Of a stretch of DNA of 64,000 nucleotides, positions 25,409 to 34,192 are shown piece after piece. Numbering within the stretch: the stretch's first letter is position 1; each line of letters opens with the position of its first letter. The notes beneath the pieces are model-generated. The model was not told the DNA's origin. It ran no database searches and saw only the letters and a program-made list of their open reading frames with translations. The position numbers and the translations under genes were made by a program. The stretch is from an uncultured Bacteroides sp. (GTDB lineage: Bacteria > Bacteroidota > Bacteroidia > Bacteroidales > Bacteroidaceae): NCBI GenBank assembly GCA_900546645.1, contig URDR01000004.1, positions 1 through 64,000 on the forward strand, in the 5' to 3' direction.

Positions 25409-25732
25409 ATGCCGAGAATGAAAAAGATAGTAAAGGCCAAGGATATAATATTCGACAAAGATCTATTTGTTAACTGTTTGTCAGGGACAGTGTTAGACTT
25501 GTTGTTGTGCAGTTATCGTGGCTTACCAAAAGGAGTCAACTACATGGTTATAGGTGACCCCGGTGTAGGTAAAACAACTATCATCCTTGACTTAATGGCA
25601 AACATTCATAGGATACAACCTAATAATAATAAAAAAACTTATAATGCTTATGACACTAAAAGAACTATTGAAACAAGTCGGTTTCGACGAGCTTCTTCTG
25701 TACTTGAAGGAACACGAGCCGGATCATCTTGA
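25409..25732 (+). pseudogene. Truncated RecA/KaiC-type P-loop ATPase
   Basis: From ATG 25409 (MPRMKKIVKAKDIIFDKDLF) the frame reaches Walker A (MVIGDPGVGKTT) and a following helix (LMANIHRIQPNNN). It then runs into sequence that belongs to the next gene, read out of frame from about 25628, and stops at 25732. RecA-fold helicases need some 200 further residues, so the gene is cut. It is coupled to the DprA-like gene, and the pair was probably one functional unit. Confidence 0.75.
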
Positions 25733-26633
25733 TAACATCTATGCCTTCCGCGAAGCATACGACATCCTTCAAGGCATGGAACCTGCCACAGGATTTAACG
25801 GAGAAATACACGTGGAATGGTCTGGCGGAGAATTTGAAGGCGAAGAGAAATGGATTAACGTCGGGCCGATGCATAACAGTAGTTGGGAAGAAGACTTGGC
25901 CAAGGATATTGTCATGGCGGATGACGTGCACCTCACTCCGGCAGAACTGGCCATGCACTGCCTTTGGGAAATTACTTATTGGGGATTTTCCCCGGCGGAA
26001 ATCAAGGAAGGTTGGCAAGAAAGACTGGTGTACGAACAGCCTGTCAACCCCTACGAAGTGGCCTTGGACAGGTTGAAGGAAAGCATCTGGCGGCATCAGA
26101 CTCCGCGCCGCCTGCGCAGCAAGGGAAAAGACGGGCGGCGGTATGTCAGGTGGACGAATGCACGCGATTTCTTCAATGACCGTAAGAACCGTTCTAAACG
26201 GAAACGTGAATACCGCCAAGATAAACGGCAGGAATATCTGCGCAAGATGGCCGCGCGCGAGAATTTGGTAAGGATGCTTTCTGCTGAAGGCAGCAGCCTT
26301 CGGCGGAGCGATGTGGATTTTTTGCTTGACATCGAATACGGTACGCGGTATGATTACCACTCGGTGACGCAAGACATGAGTGCACGCCTCGCTTACATTC
26401 TTACCTCAATGACCCGCTACCAACAGCTGGACCTGTCTCGGTATGATGGAGCACTGCTCTTCTTGCGTATTCCGGACGGTGCACCGCTGGAGGAATTTGC
26501 ACTGGAAACCTTCAAACACAGCGTCAGGGAAAGGCTGGGATATGCCGACATCCGTTTCGGGAACATTACGCAGAAAGCAGACACGCCGGAGGTAACGGTT
26601 ACGCTGTTGTTAAACAAATACAAAGTTGGCTGA
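25650..26633 (+). CDS. Conserved hypothetical protein (DUF6557-like N-terminus)
   Basis: The product is about 327 residues starting MTLKELLKQVGFDELLLYL. The N-terminal third (AFREAYDILQGMEP, HVEWSGGEF, VNVGPMH-like) resembles a Bacteroides family I remember as DUF6557. The middle is strongly basic (KNRSKRKREYRQDKRQEYL) and could bind nucleic acid. The C-terminal part is mixed alpha/beta. The start region abuts the deletion that truncated the ATPase, yet this gene looks intact. No catalytic motif seen. Confidence 0.65.
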   Translation: MTLKELLKQVGFDELLLYLKEHEPDHLDNIYAFREAYDILQGMEPATGFNGEIHVEWSGGEFEGEEKWINVGPMHNSSWEEDLAKDIVMADDVHLTPAELAMHCLWEITYWGFSPAEIKEGWQERLVYEQPVNPYEVALDRLKESIWRHQTPRRLRSKGKDGRRYVRWTNARDFFNDRKNRSKRKREYRQDKRQEYLRKMAARENLVRMLSAEGSSLRRSDVDFLLDIEYGTRYDYHSVTQDMSARLAYILTSMTRYQQLDLSRYDGALLFLRIPDGAPLEEFALETFKHSVRERLGYADIRFGNITQKADTPEVTVTLLLNKYKVG

Positions 26634-26647
26634 CGGAGGAAACTGGG

Positions 26648-26679
26648 TTTGCATATGTCGCGCACAAGGTTTACCTTTG
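26648..26679 (+). promoter_or_regulatory. Consensus promoter of the HU-like gene
   Basis: TTTG (26648-26651), exactly 20 bases, then TACCTTTG (26672-26679). It is the best match to the Bacteroidetes consensus in the island and lies 93 bases before the HU-like ATG. Confidence 0.8.
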
Positions 26680-26771
26680 CACCCGACCGAGTATTATGCA
26701 TGATGATGCCAGGTTGGTCCTTGCTCTCAGCCAGGGCCATGTACAGATTTAACTGAATAAAAGGCAGCAGT

Positions 26772-27173
26772 ATGTTTTACAAGAAGCAGAAGATAGGAAA
26801 GAAGTGGTATCTCCGCTCGTTCACGGCGGGCACGTATGACACGAAGGACGTGGCCGAGCGGTTGTCCGAAATGTCCACGGTGAGCAAGGGCGACACTTAT
26901 GCCGTGCTCATAGGGCTGGGCGAGGTGCTGGGCAGCATGATGGAACTGGGCTACTCGGTGAAGCAGGACGGGCTTGGCACCTTCTACCTGGTGGGCAATG
27001 CCAATGGACAAGGCGTGGACACGCCAGAGGAAGTCAGCCCGGAGCAGTTCCGCAAGGTGACGGTGACCTTCATACCCGAATACAGTCGGGCACAGAACAA
27101 CCAGGTGCAGAAACGAACCATCGTCCCCTCGCAGGTGGAATGGACGGAACTGGAGGGGACGGTGAAAAAGTGA
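26772..27173 (+). CDS. HU-HIG family DNA-binding protein
   Basis: The product is 133 residues (MFYKKQKIGKKWYLRSFTAG...). The helical part (DTKDVAERLSEMSTVSKGDT), the DNA-binding-arm region (GYSVKQDGLGTFYLVGNANG) and the C-terminal extension fit the HU-HIG family, which is abundant in Bacteroidetes and often borne on islands. It probably bends DNA. It is transcribed alone from a strong promoter. Confidence 0.85.
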   Translation: MFYKKQKIGKKWYLRSFTAGTYDTKDVAERLSEMSTVSKGDTYAVLIGLGEVLGSMMELGYSVKQDGLGTFYLVGNANGQGVDTPEEVSPEQFRKVTVTFIPEYSRAQNNQVQKRTIVPSQVEWTELEGTVKK

Positions 27174-27194
27174 AGGGAATAACTTCGATGGATT

Positions 27195-28358
27195 TTACCG
27201 GGAAGGTGGCAGAATTTTGTAAATTTCAGAAATGAGTTTCTCCACTTCGTCCACCAAACTGTCAGCCAAGCCTTCTATATCATTTTCCATCGTCAAGATG
27301 CTGAAATCTTTCACCCCTAACCAAATGGGTGTATTTACATAATTCACTTTATCAAAGCATTCGAGCAATTCTCTCACATATGGTATGGGAATTTGGTCAA
27401 TGTCTTTTTCCCCTTTGTAATCTTTGGGGCGTATGGCTATGCAATGAGTGGTCGAATTGTTGGCTATGGTCAGTTGAAGTCCATTGCACAAGTCGTAGCG
27501 GCTGAACTTTTTTTCGCAAGACTCATATACAAGATATGGCCGTTTTTGCATACGTACAATGAGAGCATCGAACAAGGCGTTCATTTCTTCTTTCGACAAA
27601 CCTTTTGCGTTTCTGTGTTGCTTTATGCTGTGAAGCAAGTCCTGATAAGCATCGGCCGTGATACTTTCGCAACAATATATCTGCGTGACTACTTTTCTCA
27701 TCAATTCGCGTTCTTCACGGAATAAACATGCCGACGGATGAGGGATGCCGCAACATGGAATGCCCTCCAGATGTCCGGTGAAGATGTTTCCCAAGGAGGC
27801 AAAAGTCTGTGAGTATTCAAGTCGCCAACCAGTAGCGTCACAATGTGCTTTGATGGTCTTAAGCAACGAATTTCCACTCAATACCACTATCATCCGAGGG
27901 CGTGCTATTTCGATAAGTTCCAGCGTGTAGGGCAATGTTTCTGCCAACAGCTGCGGTAATAAGTTTTTAGCTTTCGGCGTGGCGAAGAATGTGGCATTTG
28001 TAACGATAAAGTCGGTTCCATCATCTAACGGATGGGGATTGGAATCGAACAATCTATATATCCTTTGCCAATAAGACCAATCAAACCTTTTGCTCCATGA
28101 GGGATTGCCTTTTAATAGATGTGTACCGTCCATTGGCTTTCCACCAAGCTGCCAGTATTCACTTTCACATTGTTCTTTATATGTCCCTCCAGAACCAGGA
28201 TTTATACCCATGACAAACACATGCGGAGAATCATTTATTTTTGTGAGATCGGACTGGGTATAAAACGCCGGAGCATTATTCCCATACGTACGGGCAATCC
28301 TGTCATAAGCCTCGGCTGTTTTGGCTGCCCAGGTGTTTAATTGAGTATTCATTTGCAT
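27195..28358 (-). CDS. Uracil-DNA-glycosylase-fold protein with C-terminal extension
   Basis: The product is 387 residues. The first 230 residues carry UDG-superfamily signatures: VFVMGINPGSGG (motif 1; family GxNPG), MIVVLSGNSLL in the core strand, and GIPHPSA (motif 2; HPS). The remaining 150 residues are of unknown fold. It probably acts on damaged or modified DNA, but the substrate is unclear. It is the last gene downstream of rtcB in the same direction with a 75-base gap. Confidence 0.7.
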   Translation of the reverse strand: MQMNTQLNTWAAKTAEAYDRIARTYGNNAPAFYTQSDLTKINDSPHVFVMGINPGSGGTYKEQCESEYWQLGGKPMDGTHLLKGNPSWSKRFDWSYWQRIYRLFDSNPHPLDDGTDFIVTNATFFATPKAKNLLPQLLAETLPYTLELIEIARPRMIVVLSGNSLLKTIKAHCDATGWRLEYSQTFASLGNIFTGHLEGIPCCGIPHPSACLFREERELMRKVVTQIYCCESITADAYQDLLHSIKQHRNAKGLSKEEMNALFDALIVRMQKRPYLVYESCEKKFSRYDLCNGLQLTIANNSTTHCIAIRPKDYKGEKDIDQIPIPYVRELLECFDKVNYVNTPIWLGVKDFSILTMENDIEGLADSLVDEVEKLISEIYKILPPSR

Positions 28359-28433
28359 ATTGGGTCTATTGGATTTAAACGATTACAAAGGTATCCTTAA
28401 ATTTGTTAATCGGCCAAATCATTTTTCTCTTTC

Positions 28434-29699
28434 TTACTCCGCAGCCTTGAAATTATACACCGGCTTTATCACATTCACAATGTTCACCGCGTCTCGGATG
28501 TTTTCGATGATTTCATCCTTAGGTTTGTACACCATGGGCGACTCATCCTTGGTGTCATCTGAAAGGCATTCGCTGTAGATGCCTTGCATGGAGGCACGGT
28601 AGTCATCCAAGGATATGCTTTTGAAGGCCTGCCTCCTGCTCATGATGCGTCCGGCACCATGTGGAGCCGAGCAGTTCCACTCCGCATTGCCCTTGCCAAT
28701 GCAGATAAGCGAGCCGTCGCGCATATTCAGGGGGATGATGCACTTCTGCCCCTCGTAGGCGGCTATTGCCCCTTTACGGATGATGTTGTCATCGCCTATG
28801 TAGTTGTGCACACTTTCAAACGTCAAATCATAGGAGGGCGTTTCCACATTTCCTTGTAGGATGAGATAATCCATGATGAGATTGGCTATCAGCTTGCGGT
28901 TCATCTTGGCCCACTGCTGGCAAAGGCGCATGTCGTGCAGATAATCTTCCCGGTAAGCGCCTTCCAGATAGGAAAGGTCGGGCGGTATGGCAGGCTTACG
29001 CATCTTGAACGAATTGTGTAGTTGGCGTATGGCCTCCTGCAACTCGTCCTTGTGCCCTGCCGCTTTGTATTCTGCAATCATGCGGTTTTGTTCTTCCATC
29101 AGTTCTGCCCATCCCGACTGGCATTTCACGGCCAGTTTCTGATAAATCTGCGCCACTTGCTTGCCGAGATTGCGGCTTCCGGTGTGAACCACCAGATAAG
29201 TCATGCCGCACTCGTCTTTGTCCAGTTCGATGAAGTGATTACCACCACCCAATGAGCCTATGGAAGCGTTCAATCGTTTGGTCTCTTTCAGTTCGCGGTA
29301 GCAGCGCAACTGCTTGATGATATCTTTGGCTGCGCGATATACATCCATATACTTTTGCGGGAGCGGCGCATACCGGTTATCCCGGTAATTGCGACCGGAC
29401 GGTATGTGACGAAGAATGAACTCGTTGAAGGCATGGTAATCCATGTCCCCCACACAGACGAACGGCTGCACCAAGATACCGCAGCCAATGTCCACACCTA
29501 CAATATTGGGAATCACTTTGTCGCCTAAATCTCCCGTAAAACCAATGACACAGCCTGCTCCGGCATGTACATCGGGCATGATGCGGATTTTACACTTGCT
29601 GAACACATCGACGGACAGTAGCTCTTTGATTTGTTCGCTGGCACTGTCCTCGATGTTGTCCGTATAGATCTTTACGTTATAGCCTTCTATGGTTTTCAT
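28434..29699 (-). CDS. rtcB: RNA-splicing ligase RtcB
   Basis: The product is 421 residues. It joins 2',3'-cyclic phosphate (or 3'-phosphate) and 5'-OH RNA ends using GTP and Mn2+. DVHAGAG, VGVDIGCGI (metal Cys), GGNHFIE, HTGSRNLGKQ and the guanylated-His motif SAPHGAGRIMSR are all intact. The start lies six bases after the stop of the W-repeat gene, so they are co-transcribed. The nearby divergent WYL regulator is a likely controller. No RtcA or archease gene is adjacent. Confidence 0.95.
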   Translation of the reverse strand: MKTIEGYNVKIYTDNIEDSASEQIKELLSVDVFSKCKIRIMPDVHAGAGCVIGFTGDLGDKVIPNIVGVDIGCGILVQPFVCVGDMDYHAFNEFILRHIPSGRNYRDNRYAPLPQKYMDVYRAAKDIIKQLRCYRELKETKRLNASIGSLGGGNHFIELDKDECGMTYLVVHTGSRNLGKQVAQIYQKLAVKCQSGWAELMEEQNRMIAEYKAAGHKDELQEAIRQLHNSFKMRKPAIPPDLSYLEGAYREDYLHDMRLCQQWAKMNRKLIANLIMDYLILQGNVETPSYDLTFESVHNYIGDDNIIRKGAIAAYEGQKCIIPLNMRDGSLICIGKGNAEWNCSAPHGAGRIMSRRQAFKSISLDDYRASMQGIYSECLSDDTKDESPMVYKPKDEIIENIRDAVNIVNVIKPVYNFKAAE

Positions 29700-29705
29700 T
29701 TTGTT

Positions 29706-30224
29706 TTATGAAATGATACGTATCTTCAATTGTTTCTTTTCGTCTTCAACCAACTTGTCCCATAAACGGGAATGCTGCAGGGCGGATGCCGGAATATAAT
29801 CATGGTACTTCTCCAGAAACTCCATGCTGTACAATTCGTCCCGGCCATAACTGTCGATGATTTCGCTCCAGTCCCAATAGTCGACAAATTGCTCCAAAAG
29901 CGCGGGAGTAAGTTCCATATCGGAATTTCTTGACAACTCACGCCAATTCCAATAATCCTTGTATTTCTCCAGATTCTCCGCCGTGAACAGATGCTCGTTG
30001 TCGGAACAGGAAAGTTCCTCCCAGTCCACTTTGTTCTTGAACTTCTCAATCATGGAGGTGGTCCAAATGATGTTTTTATTGCCGGAAATTTCTTTCCACG
30101 ACACCTTGTCCTTGTACTTTTCCAGCAGTTGCTCATTCCATGCAAACTCGCTTGACAGTTCTTTCCAGGCGGCCTCTTCCAATACTTTAGCCATAAAATC
30201 GTTGTTCCAATTCTTTGTTGTCAT
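29706..30224 (-). CDS. Tandem W-repeat protein upstream of rtcB
   Basis: The product is 172 residues with about five units of some 30 residues of the pattern (W)xELSxNxxIxWTxxLLEKYKDKxxW (for example FAWNEQLLEKYKDKVSWKEI). The regular Trp and Lys-Tyr positions suggest an alpha-helical solenoid. I start at MTTKNWNNDF (30222-30224); the longer frame to 30302 crosses the divergent promoter region. It is coupled to rtcB, so it may be an adaptor or RNA-substrate scaffold; that is inference. Confidence 0.7.
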   Translation of the reverse strand: MTTKNWNNDFMAKVLEEAAWKELSSEFAWNEQLLEKYKDKVSWKEISGNKNIIWTTSMIEKFKNKVDWEELSCSDNEHLFTAENLEKYKDYWNWRELSRNSDMELTPALLEQFVDYWDWSEIIDSYGRDELYSMEFLEKYHDYIPASALQHSRLWDKLVEDEKKQLKIRIIS

Positions 30225-30365
30225 ACTACTTGTTATTAAATGGTTTAACATTAATTCTGCCGCAAAGTAAAGACTGTCAAGTGCCAAATCGAGGCATAAC
30301 AATAAAAAATAAATTGGAAAGCAGAAAAAACAGGGATGTGCCGCATTTTTTCACAAGTAAACAAG

Positions 30366-30373
30366 TAACTTTG
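30366..30373 (+). promoter_or_regulatory. -7 box of the WYL-regulator operon
   Basis: TAACTTTG lies 27 bases before the WYL gene ATG, in the 175-base divergent space shared with the rtcB operon. Confidence 0.6.
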
Positions 30374-30399
30374 TAGCAGAACATTAAATAAATGACAGT

Positions 30400-31362
30400 A
30401 TGGCAGCAAATCTCTTTGGACGGTATGTCTGGCTGATAGACACCCTGCGTCGATACAAACGCCTGACATTTCAGGAAATCAGCAAGCTTTGGCAGGAAAG
30501 CGGACTGGGCTACGGTGAGGAATTGCCTTTGCGCACGTTTCATAATCACCAGAAAGCCATCAAGGACATTTTCGACGTGTACATTGATTGTGACCGAAAG
30601 GACGGCTACCGGTATTACATAGATGAACCGGAACGGTTGGAAGGAAACAACCTGCAAAGTTGGCTGATAAGTTCCTATGCCACCTTGAACCAGATTCAGG
30701 CGGACAACAAACTGGAAGACCGGATTATCTTTGAGAATATTCCGTCGGGACAAACATGGCTCACGCCTATTGCCGAAGCCATGCGGCGCAATCATGTATT
30801 AAGCATCACTCACCAAGGATTTGGCAAGCCGGAAGCCAGCACGTTTGAGATTGAGCCATACTGTCTGAAAGTCGTGAAGCGCCGCTGGTACGTGGTGGCA
30901 CGCAGTCCGTACTATTCGGAGCGGAACAAAGAGAGAGGCATCAAGCCTGCCGATGTCTACCGGGTATATGCCCTTGACCGTATTTCAGATATTCAGGATA
31001 CGGGCAAGACGTTTAAGATGAAGAAGAACTTCGATGTCAACCAATACTTCGAAGGATGCTGTGGGGTAATCACATCGGATGAACCCATACAGCGCATTGT
31101 TCTTTTGGCTTACGGTGGTTTTGCTGACTATCTGCGCACCTTGCCCCTGCACGAATCACAACGGGAGATAGAGGGCGATGACGAGTCCACGCTCTTTGTA
31201 TACCATCTGAAACCGACATTCGACTTCTATCAGTTGGTTCTTGCCCAAGGCGACCAGGTGGAAGTGCTGGAGCCAGAATCAGTGCGCAGCGAGATGCGCA
31301 ATTTTGCAAAAAACATCTTGGACTATTATACTTGGGAGGAGGATAAACCATGCAAGGAGTAA
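30400..31362 (+). CDS. WYL-domain transcriptional regulator
   Basis: The product is 320 residues: an N-terminal winged-helix-like segment (WLIDTLRRYKRLTFQEISKL), a WYL domain (about 125-230, ending RRWYVVARSPYY) and a WCX-type C-terminal region. WYL proteins bind nucleic acid or nucleotide ligands and often control defence or repair genes. It is divergent from the W-repeat/rtcB/UDG operon and overlaps the exonuclease gene by 13 bases, so it probably regulates both directions. Confidence 0.88.
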   Translation: MAANLFGRYVWLIDTLRRYKRLTFQEISKLWQESGLGYGEELPLRTFHNHQKAIKDIFDVYIDCDRKDGYRYYIDEPERLEGNNLQSWLISSYATLNQIQADNKLEDRIIFENIPSGQTWLTPIAEAMRRNHVLSITHQGFGKPEASTFEIEPYCLKVVKRRWYVVARSPYYSERNKERGIKPADVYRVYALDRISDIQDTGKTFKMKKNFDVNQYFEGCCGVITSDEPIQRIVLLAYGGFADYLRTLPLHESQREIEGDDESTLFVYHLKPTFDFYQLVLAQGDQVEVLEPESVRSEMRNFAKNILDYYTWEEDKPCKE

Positions 31363-31898
31363 ATTTCATTGCCATCGACTTTGAGACAGCCACAGGCAAA
31401 CGCGCTTCCATCTGCGAAGCCGGCATCTGCGTGGTGCGCGACGGAGAGATAGTGGAAACCCGTTCGTGGCTCGTCCGTCCGCAGGGCAACATGTACAGTT
31501 ACTGGAACATGCAGATACACGGCATCCGTCCGCATGACACCATAAATTCACCGGAATTTCCCGAAGTATGGGCTGAAATATGCGAATACCTCAAAGAGAT
31601 TCCCGTACTTGTAGCCCACAACGCCGCCTTTGACATCGGTTGCATCCGTCATTCATTGGAACTATACGGCATGGAGAAGCCGGACATCACTTATTATTGT
31701 TCCCTCCGTGCCGCCCGCAAGCTCTATAACTTCGGCTGCAATAGTCTGGATTATCTTTGTGACCAGTTTAAGATTCCATACGGTCAGCATCACCGGGCAG
31801 GAGATGACGCGGAGATGTGCGCACGCCTGTTTCTGACAGAATTGATAGATGCAGACTGCGAATTGGAAGAAATGAATTATTGTAACGGAAAGCTTTAA
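31350..31898 (+). CDS. DEDDh 3'-5' exonuclease, DnaQ-like
   Basis: The product is 182 residues with Exo I (FIAIDFETA), Exo II (HNAAFDIG) and Exo III (HRAGDDAEM, the H-x4-D form). It is a free-standing exonuclease of the Pol III epsilon type, acting on DNA or RNA 3' ends. The start overlaps the WYL gene, indicating a joint transcript. The next gene begins 14 bases downstream. Confidence 0.9.
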   Translation: MQGVNFIAIDFETATGKRASICEAGICVVRDGEIVETRSWLVRPQGNMYSYWNMQIHGIRPHDTINSPEFPEVWAEICEYLKEIPVLVAHNAAFDIGCIRHSLELYGMEKPDITYYCSLRAARKLYNFGCNSLDYLCDQFKIPYGQHHRAGDDAEMCARLFLTELIDADCELEEMNYCNGKL

Positions 31899-31912
31899 AT
31901 TAGTACAATCTT

Positions 31913-32113
31913 ATGATCGGTAGTGTTATAGGAGATATTGTAGGGAGCATTTATGAATTCGACAATATCAAAACAAAAGAGTTTCCATTGTTTCAAAGCC
32001 GTCAAGAATATACAGATGATAGTATATTGACGTTCGCTACGGCCGACTGGCTGATGAATGGCGGCACGAGTGGAAGCTATTATCTGAAATATGCGTTGGA
32101 AAATCCCCACTAG
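31913..32113 (+). pseudogene. N-terminal fragment of ADP-ribosylglycohydrolase
   Basis: The fragment of 66 residues starts MIGSVIGDIVGSIYEFDNIK and contains YTDDSILTFATA, the first metal-binding motif of the family (usually FTDDT/S). It ends at TAG (32111-32113), with about 200 residues missing. The cut lies at the join to the next frame, so a deletion fused two unrelated genes. Confidence 0.85.
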
Positions 32114-32723
32114 ACAGTTGGTTTTATGTGTTCCTCCTGAGCCATGGAGTGGAAATATCCTTAATTCCAAACTTGTAATCCTTTCTTTGAATCCTGGATA
32201 TGTAGAGCACCTGAATAAGAATCTTGCAAATATGTTCAAACCTCAGATGGCTGAAGAAATCATGGAGGACAAAAGAAAGGTTTTGTCAATGGAAGGAACT
32301 AAATTTGACTATTACGAGCCAACAAGAATATTGGGTGACTATTATTGGAGAAAGAAAATACTTCCTTTAGGAACAGCCGTATATGGAGAACAGGAAAAGG
32401 AAAATATTTTTAATCATGTTTCCTTATGTCAGTATTTTGCTTACACTTCGCTGGTATCTCCAGCTATTAAGAATTTATTTCCATCTCAGAAATTTACAAA
32501 AATGGTGTTGCTCTATTTGGCTACCTCTGCAAAAGAAGTAAAGTTTCTTGTGATGAGGCACGAAGCCCAATGGAAAACATTAATGGGAGAAGGTCTATGG
32601 AATTATTTATATGATAACAATAGACTGCTGGTTAGTAAAAATTATGCTAATCAATCCCTTACGGAGAAGAACATCGGTATTGAAAATTATAGGATTATTG
32701 TTGAACACTTAAGGAATAATTAA
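32091..32723 (+). CDS. UDG-fold-like hypothetical protein, 5' end replaced
   Basis: The product is 210 residues. The conserved part begins at about residue 16 with PPEPWSGNILNSKLVILSLN and continues PGY, similar to the LNPG(Y/F) motif 1 of UDG-like proteins. The start MRWKIPTRQL lies inside the ADP-ribosylglycohydrolase fragment in another frame, so the true N-terminus is probably lost or altered. The body is AT-rich, unlike the flanks. It ends on the base before the next ATG, so it is coupled to the two genes downstream. Confidence 0.6.
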   Translation: MRWKIPTRQLVLCVPPEPWSGNILNSKLVILSLNPGYVEHLNKNLANMFKPQMAEEIMEDKRKVLSMEGTKFDYYEPTRILGDYYWRKKILPLGTAVYGEQEKENIFNHVSLCQYFAYTSLVSPAIKNLFPSQKFTKMVLLYLATSAKEVKFLVMRHEAQWKTLMGEGLWNYLYDNNRLLVSKNYANQSLTEKNIGIENYRIIVEHLRNN

Positions 32724-33335
32724 ATGAATCACTTAAAAAGATTACAAAATGCTCTTGAACGGTTTGCTCCAGCTAATACTGTTAGTGGACTGACAAAGCA
32801 ATTTGAGGACATTGCCCAAATTGTATTTAATGGACGTTATGTCGTAAATGGAGAATACGAGATATATCCAATTGATATTGAGTTCTATTTTCATGATGAA
32901 GAGAATAAAAGTATAATTGAACCTCAAATGTACCATGTAGGAGATGTTCCCTATTTCCCGGTAGGAGCGATTTGTCCCAATAGGTCTGGTGTTGACATGA
33001 CTTTTGAGCGTGAAGGAAAATATCGTGCATCATTTCTTATTCGAGGGTATACTTATAAATCCTTGGTTAATAATGATGAAAAGACTTTTACAAATAAGGC
33101 TTCTCAAAAATTGAAAGAAGGAGAAATAGATAAATTCAAGCCACAATATTTATGGGAAGATTTGTTTGGTAATGCCTCAATTTTCGAGAAAGGGTTGTCT
33201 ATTGTCTGGATGGATAATGAAGATTTTAATAAAGTTCGTATTATGTCTTCCGCCAGAATAAATGTAAAAAAAATAAAAGGGGAAGCAACTGACCGTATGT
33301 GGCGTTTTACTAATCTTGACGCAGATCAGCAATGA
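32724..33335 (+). CDS. Hypothetical protein in the AT-rich module
   Basis: The product is 203 residues, rich in beta strands and aromatic residues (YEIYPIDIEFYFHD, YHVGDVPYFPVGAICPNRSG). The His-x-Gly...Cys-Pro-Asn-Arg-Ser-Gly block looks like a conserved site, but I do not recognise the family. It starts right after the UDG-like stop codon and overlaps the deiminase gene by four bases (ATGA), so the three genes form one translation-coupled unit. Confidence 0.6.
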   Translation: MNHLKRLQNALERFAPANTVSGLTKQFEDIAQIVFNGRYVVNGEYEIYPIDIEFYFHDEENKSIIEPQMYHVGDVPYFPVGAICPNRSGVDMTFEREGKYRASFLIRGYTYKSLVNNDEKTFTNKASQKLKEGEIDKFKPQYLWEDLFGNASIFEKGLSIVWMDNEDFNKVRIMSSARINVKKIKGEATDRMWRFTNLDADQQ

Positions 33336-34192
33336 AAATCTTAAAATCAACTATGGACTATGTGTTTTTTTCGGAGAATCTGAAAAGATATTATCCGAAA
33401 GTGTACAATGAATTGACTGAAATATTGTCAAAGCATGATGTGCATTACGGCGTATTGAAAGGAACAGCCGATTATTGGTGTAGAGATTATATGCCAGTAC
33501 AAGTAGATGGTAATTCTTTTGTTCAGTTTAAATATCATCCTGACTATCTGGAAGGACTTCGCGGTTATGAAACATCAACAGAAACCTCCATTAAGCTGGC
33601 TAAAACGATATTACCAAGTTCTTCAATATGTGTTTCTCCCATTGTAGCAGACGGTGGTAACTTTACCTTTGGAAGCATAAAAAAAGGTAGAGGATACACC
33701 GCTGTTGTTATAATGACGGAGAAAATATTTATTGAGAACCCTGATATGGATAGAAAATATCTTGTTTCTCTAATGGAAAAGTTATTTCCAAATCATAAGT
33801 TCTTATTTTTGCCTTGGGATAGAAGTGACGTTTGTGGTCATACAGATGGAATTTTACATGCTGTTGGCAGTAATAAAGTACTGGTGAATCTGAAAGTTTA
33901 CCCTGATGATATTGCCGCTAAGATGAGAAGTCGATTAGAATCATACTTTAAAGTCATCGATTTAGAGCTAAGTGATTATCATAATATGAGTTGGGCTTAT
34001 ATAAATATGATTCATACTCAAAATGTAATAATTGTCCCAGGTGTAGGATGTTCTACAGATGAAGAAGCTTTGAAACATATAAAAAAACTGTTTCCAGAGT
34101 ATGATGGTAGAATTTATCAGGTGCAGATGCAATCTATAGTTAAAAGAGGGGGAGGAGCTTTAAATTGCCTTTCATGGTCTTTTACTATATAA
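33332..34192 (+). CDS. Agmatine-deiminase-family (guanidine-modifying) protein
   Basis: The product is 286 residues with the pentein-fold signatures WCRDYMPVQ, DGGNFTFG, CGHTDGILHAVG and the catalytic-Cys motif GGGALNCLSW. The family includes agmatine deiminase and Porphyromonas-type peptidyl-arginine deiminase; at this length and with these substitutions the substrate is uncertain. No signal peptide, so it is cytosolic. It ends the coupled three-gene unit. The AT-rich codon use suggests recent transfer. Confidence 0.8.
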   Translation: MKILKSTMDYVFFSENLKRYYPKVYNELTEILSKHDVHYGVLKGTADYWCRDYMPVQVDGNSFVQFKYHPDYLEGLRGYETSTETSIKLAKTILPSSSICVSPIVADGGNFTFGSIKKGRGYTAVVIMTEKIFIENPDMDRKYLVSLMEKLFPNHKFLFLPWDRSDVCGHTDGILHAVGSNKVLVNLKVYPDDIAAKMRSRLESYFKVIDLELSDYHNMSWAYINMIHTQNVIIVPGVGCSTDEEALKHIKKLFPEYDGRIYQVQMQSIVKRGGGALNCLSWSFTI

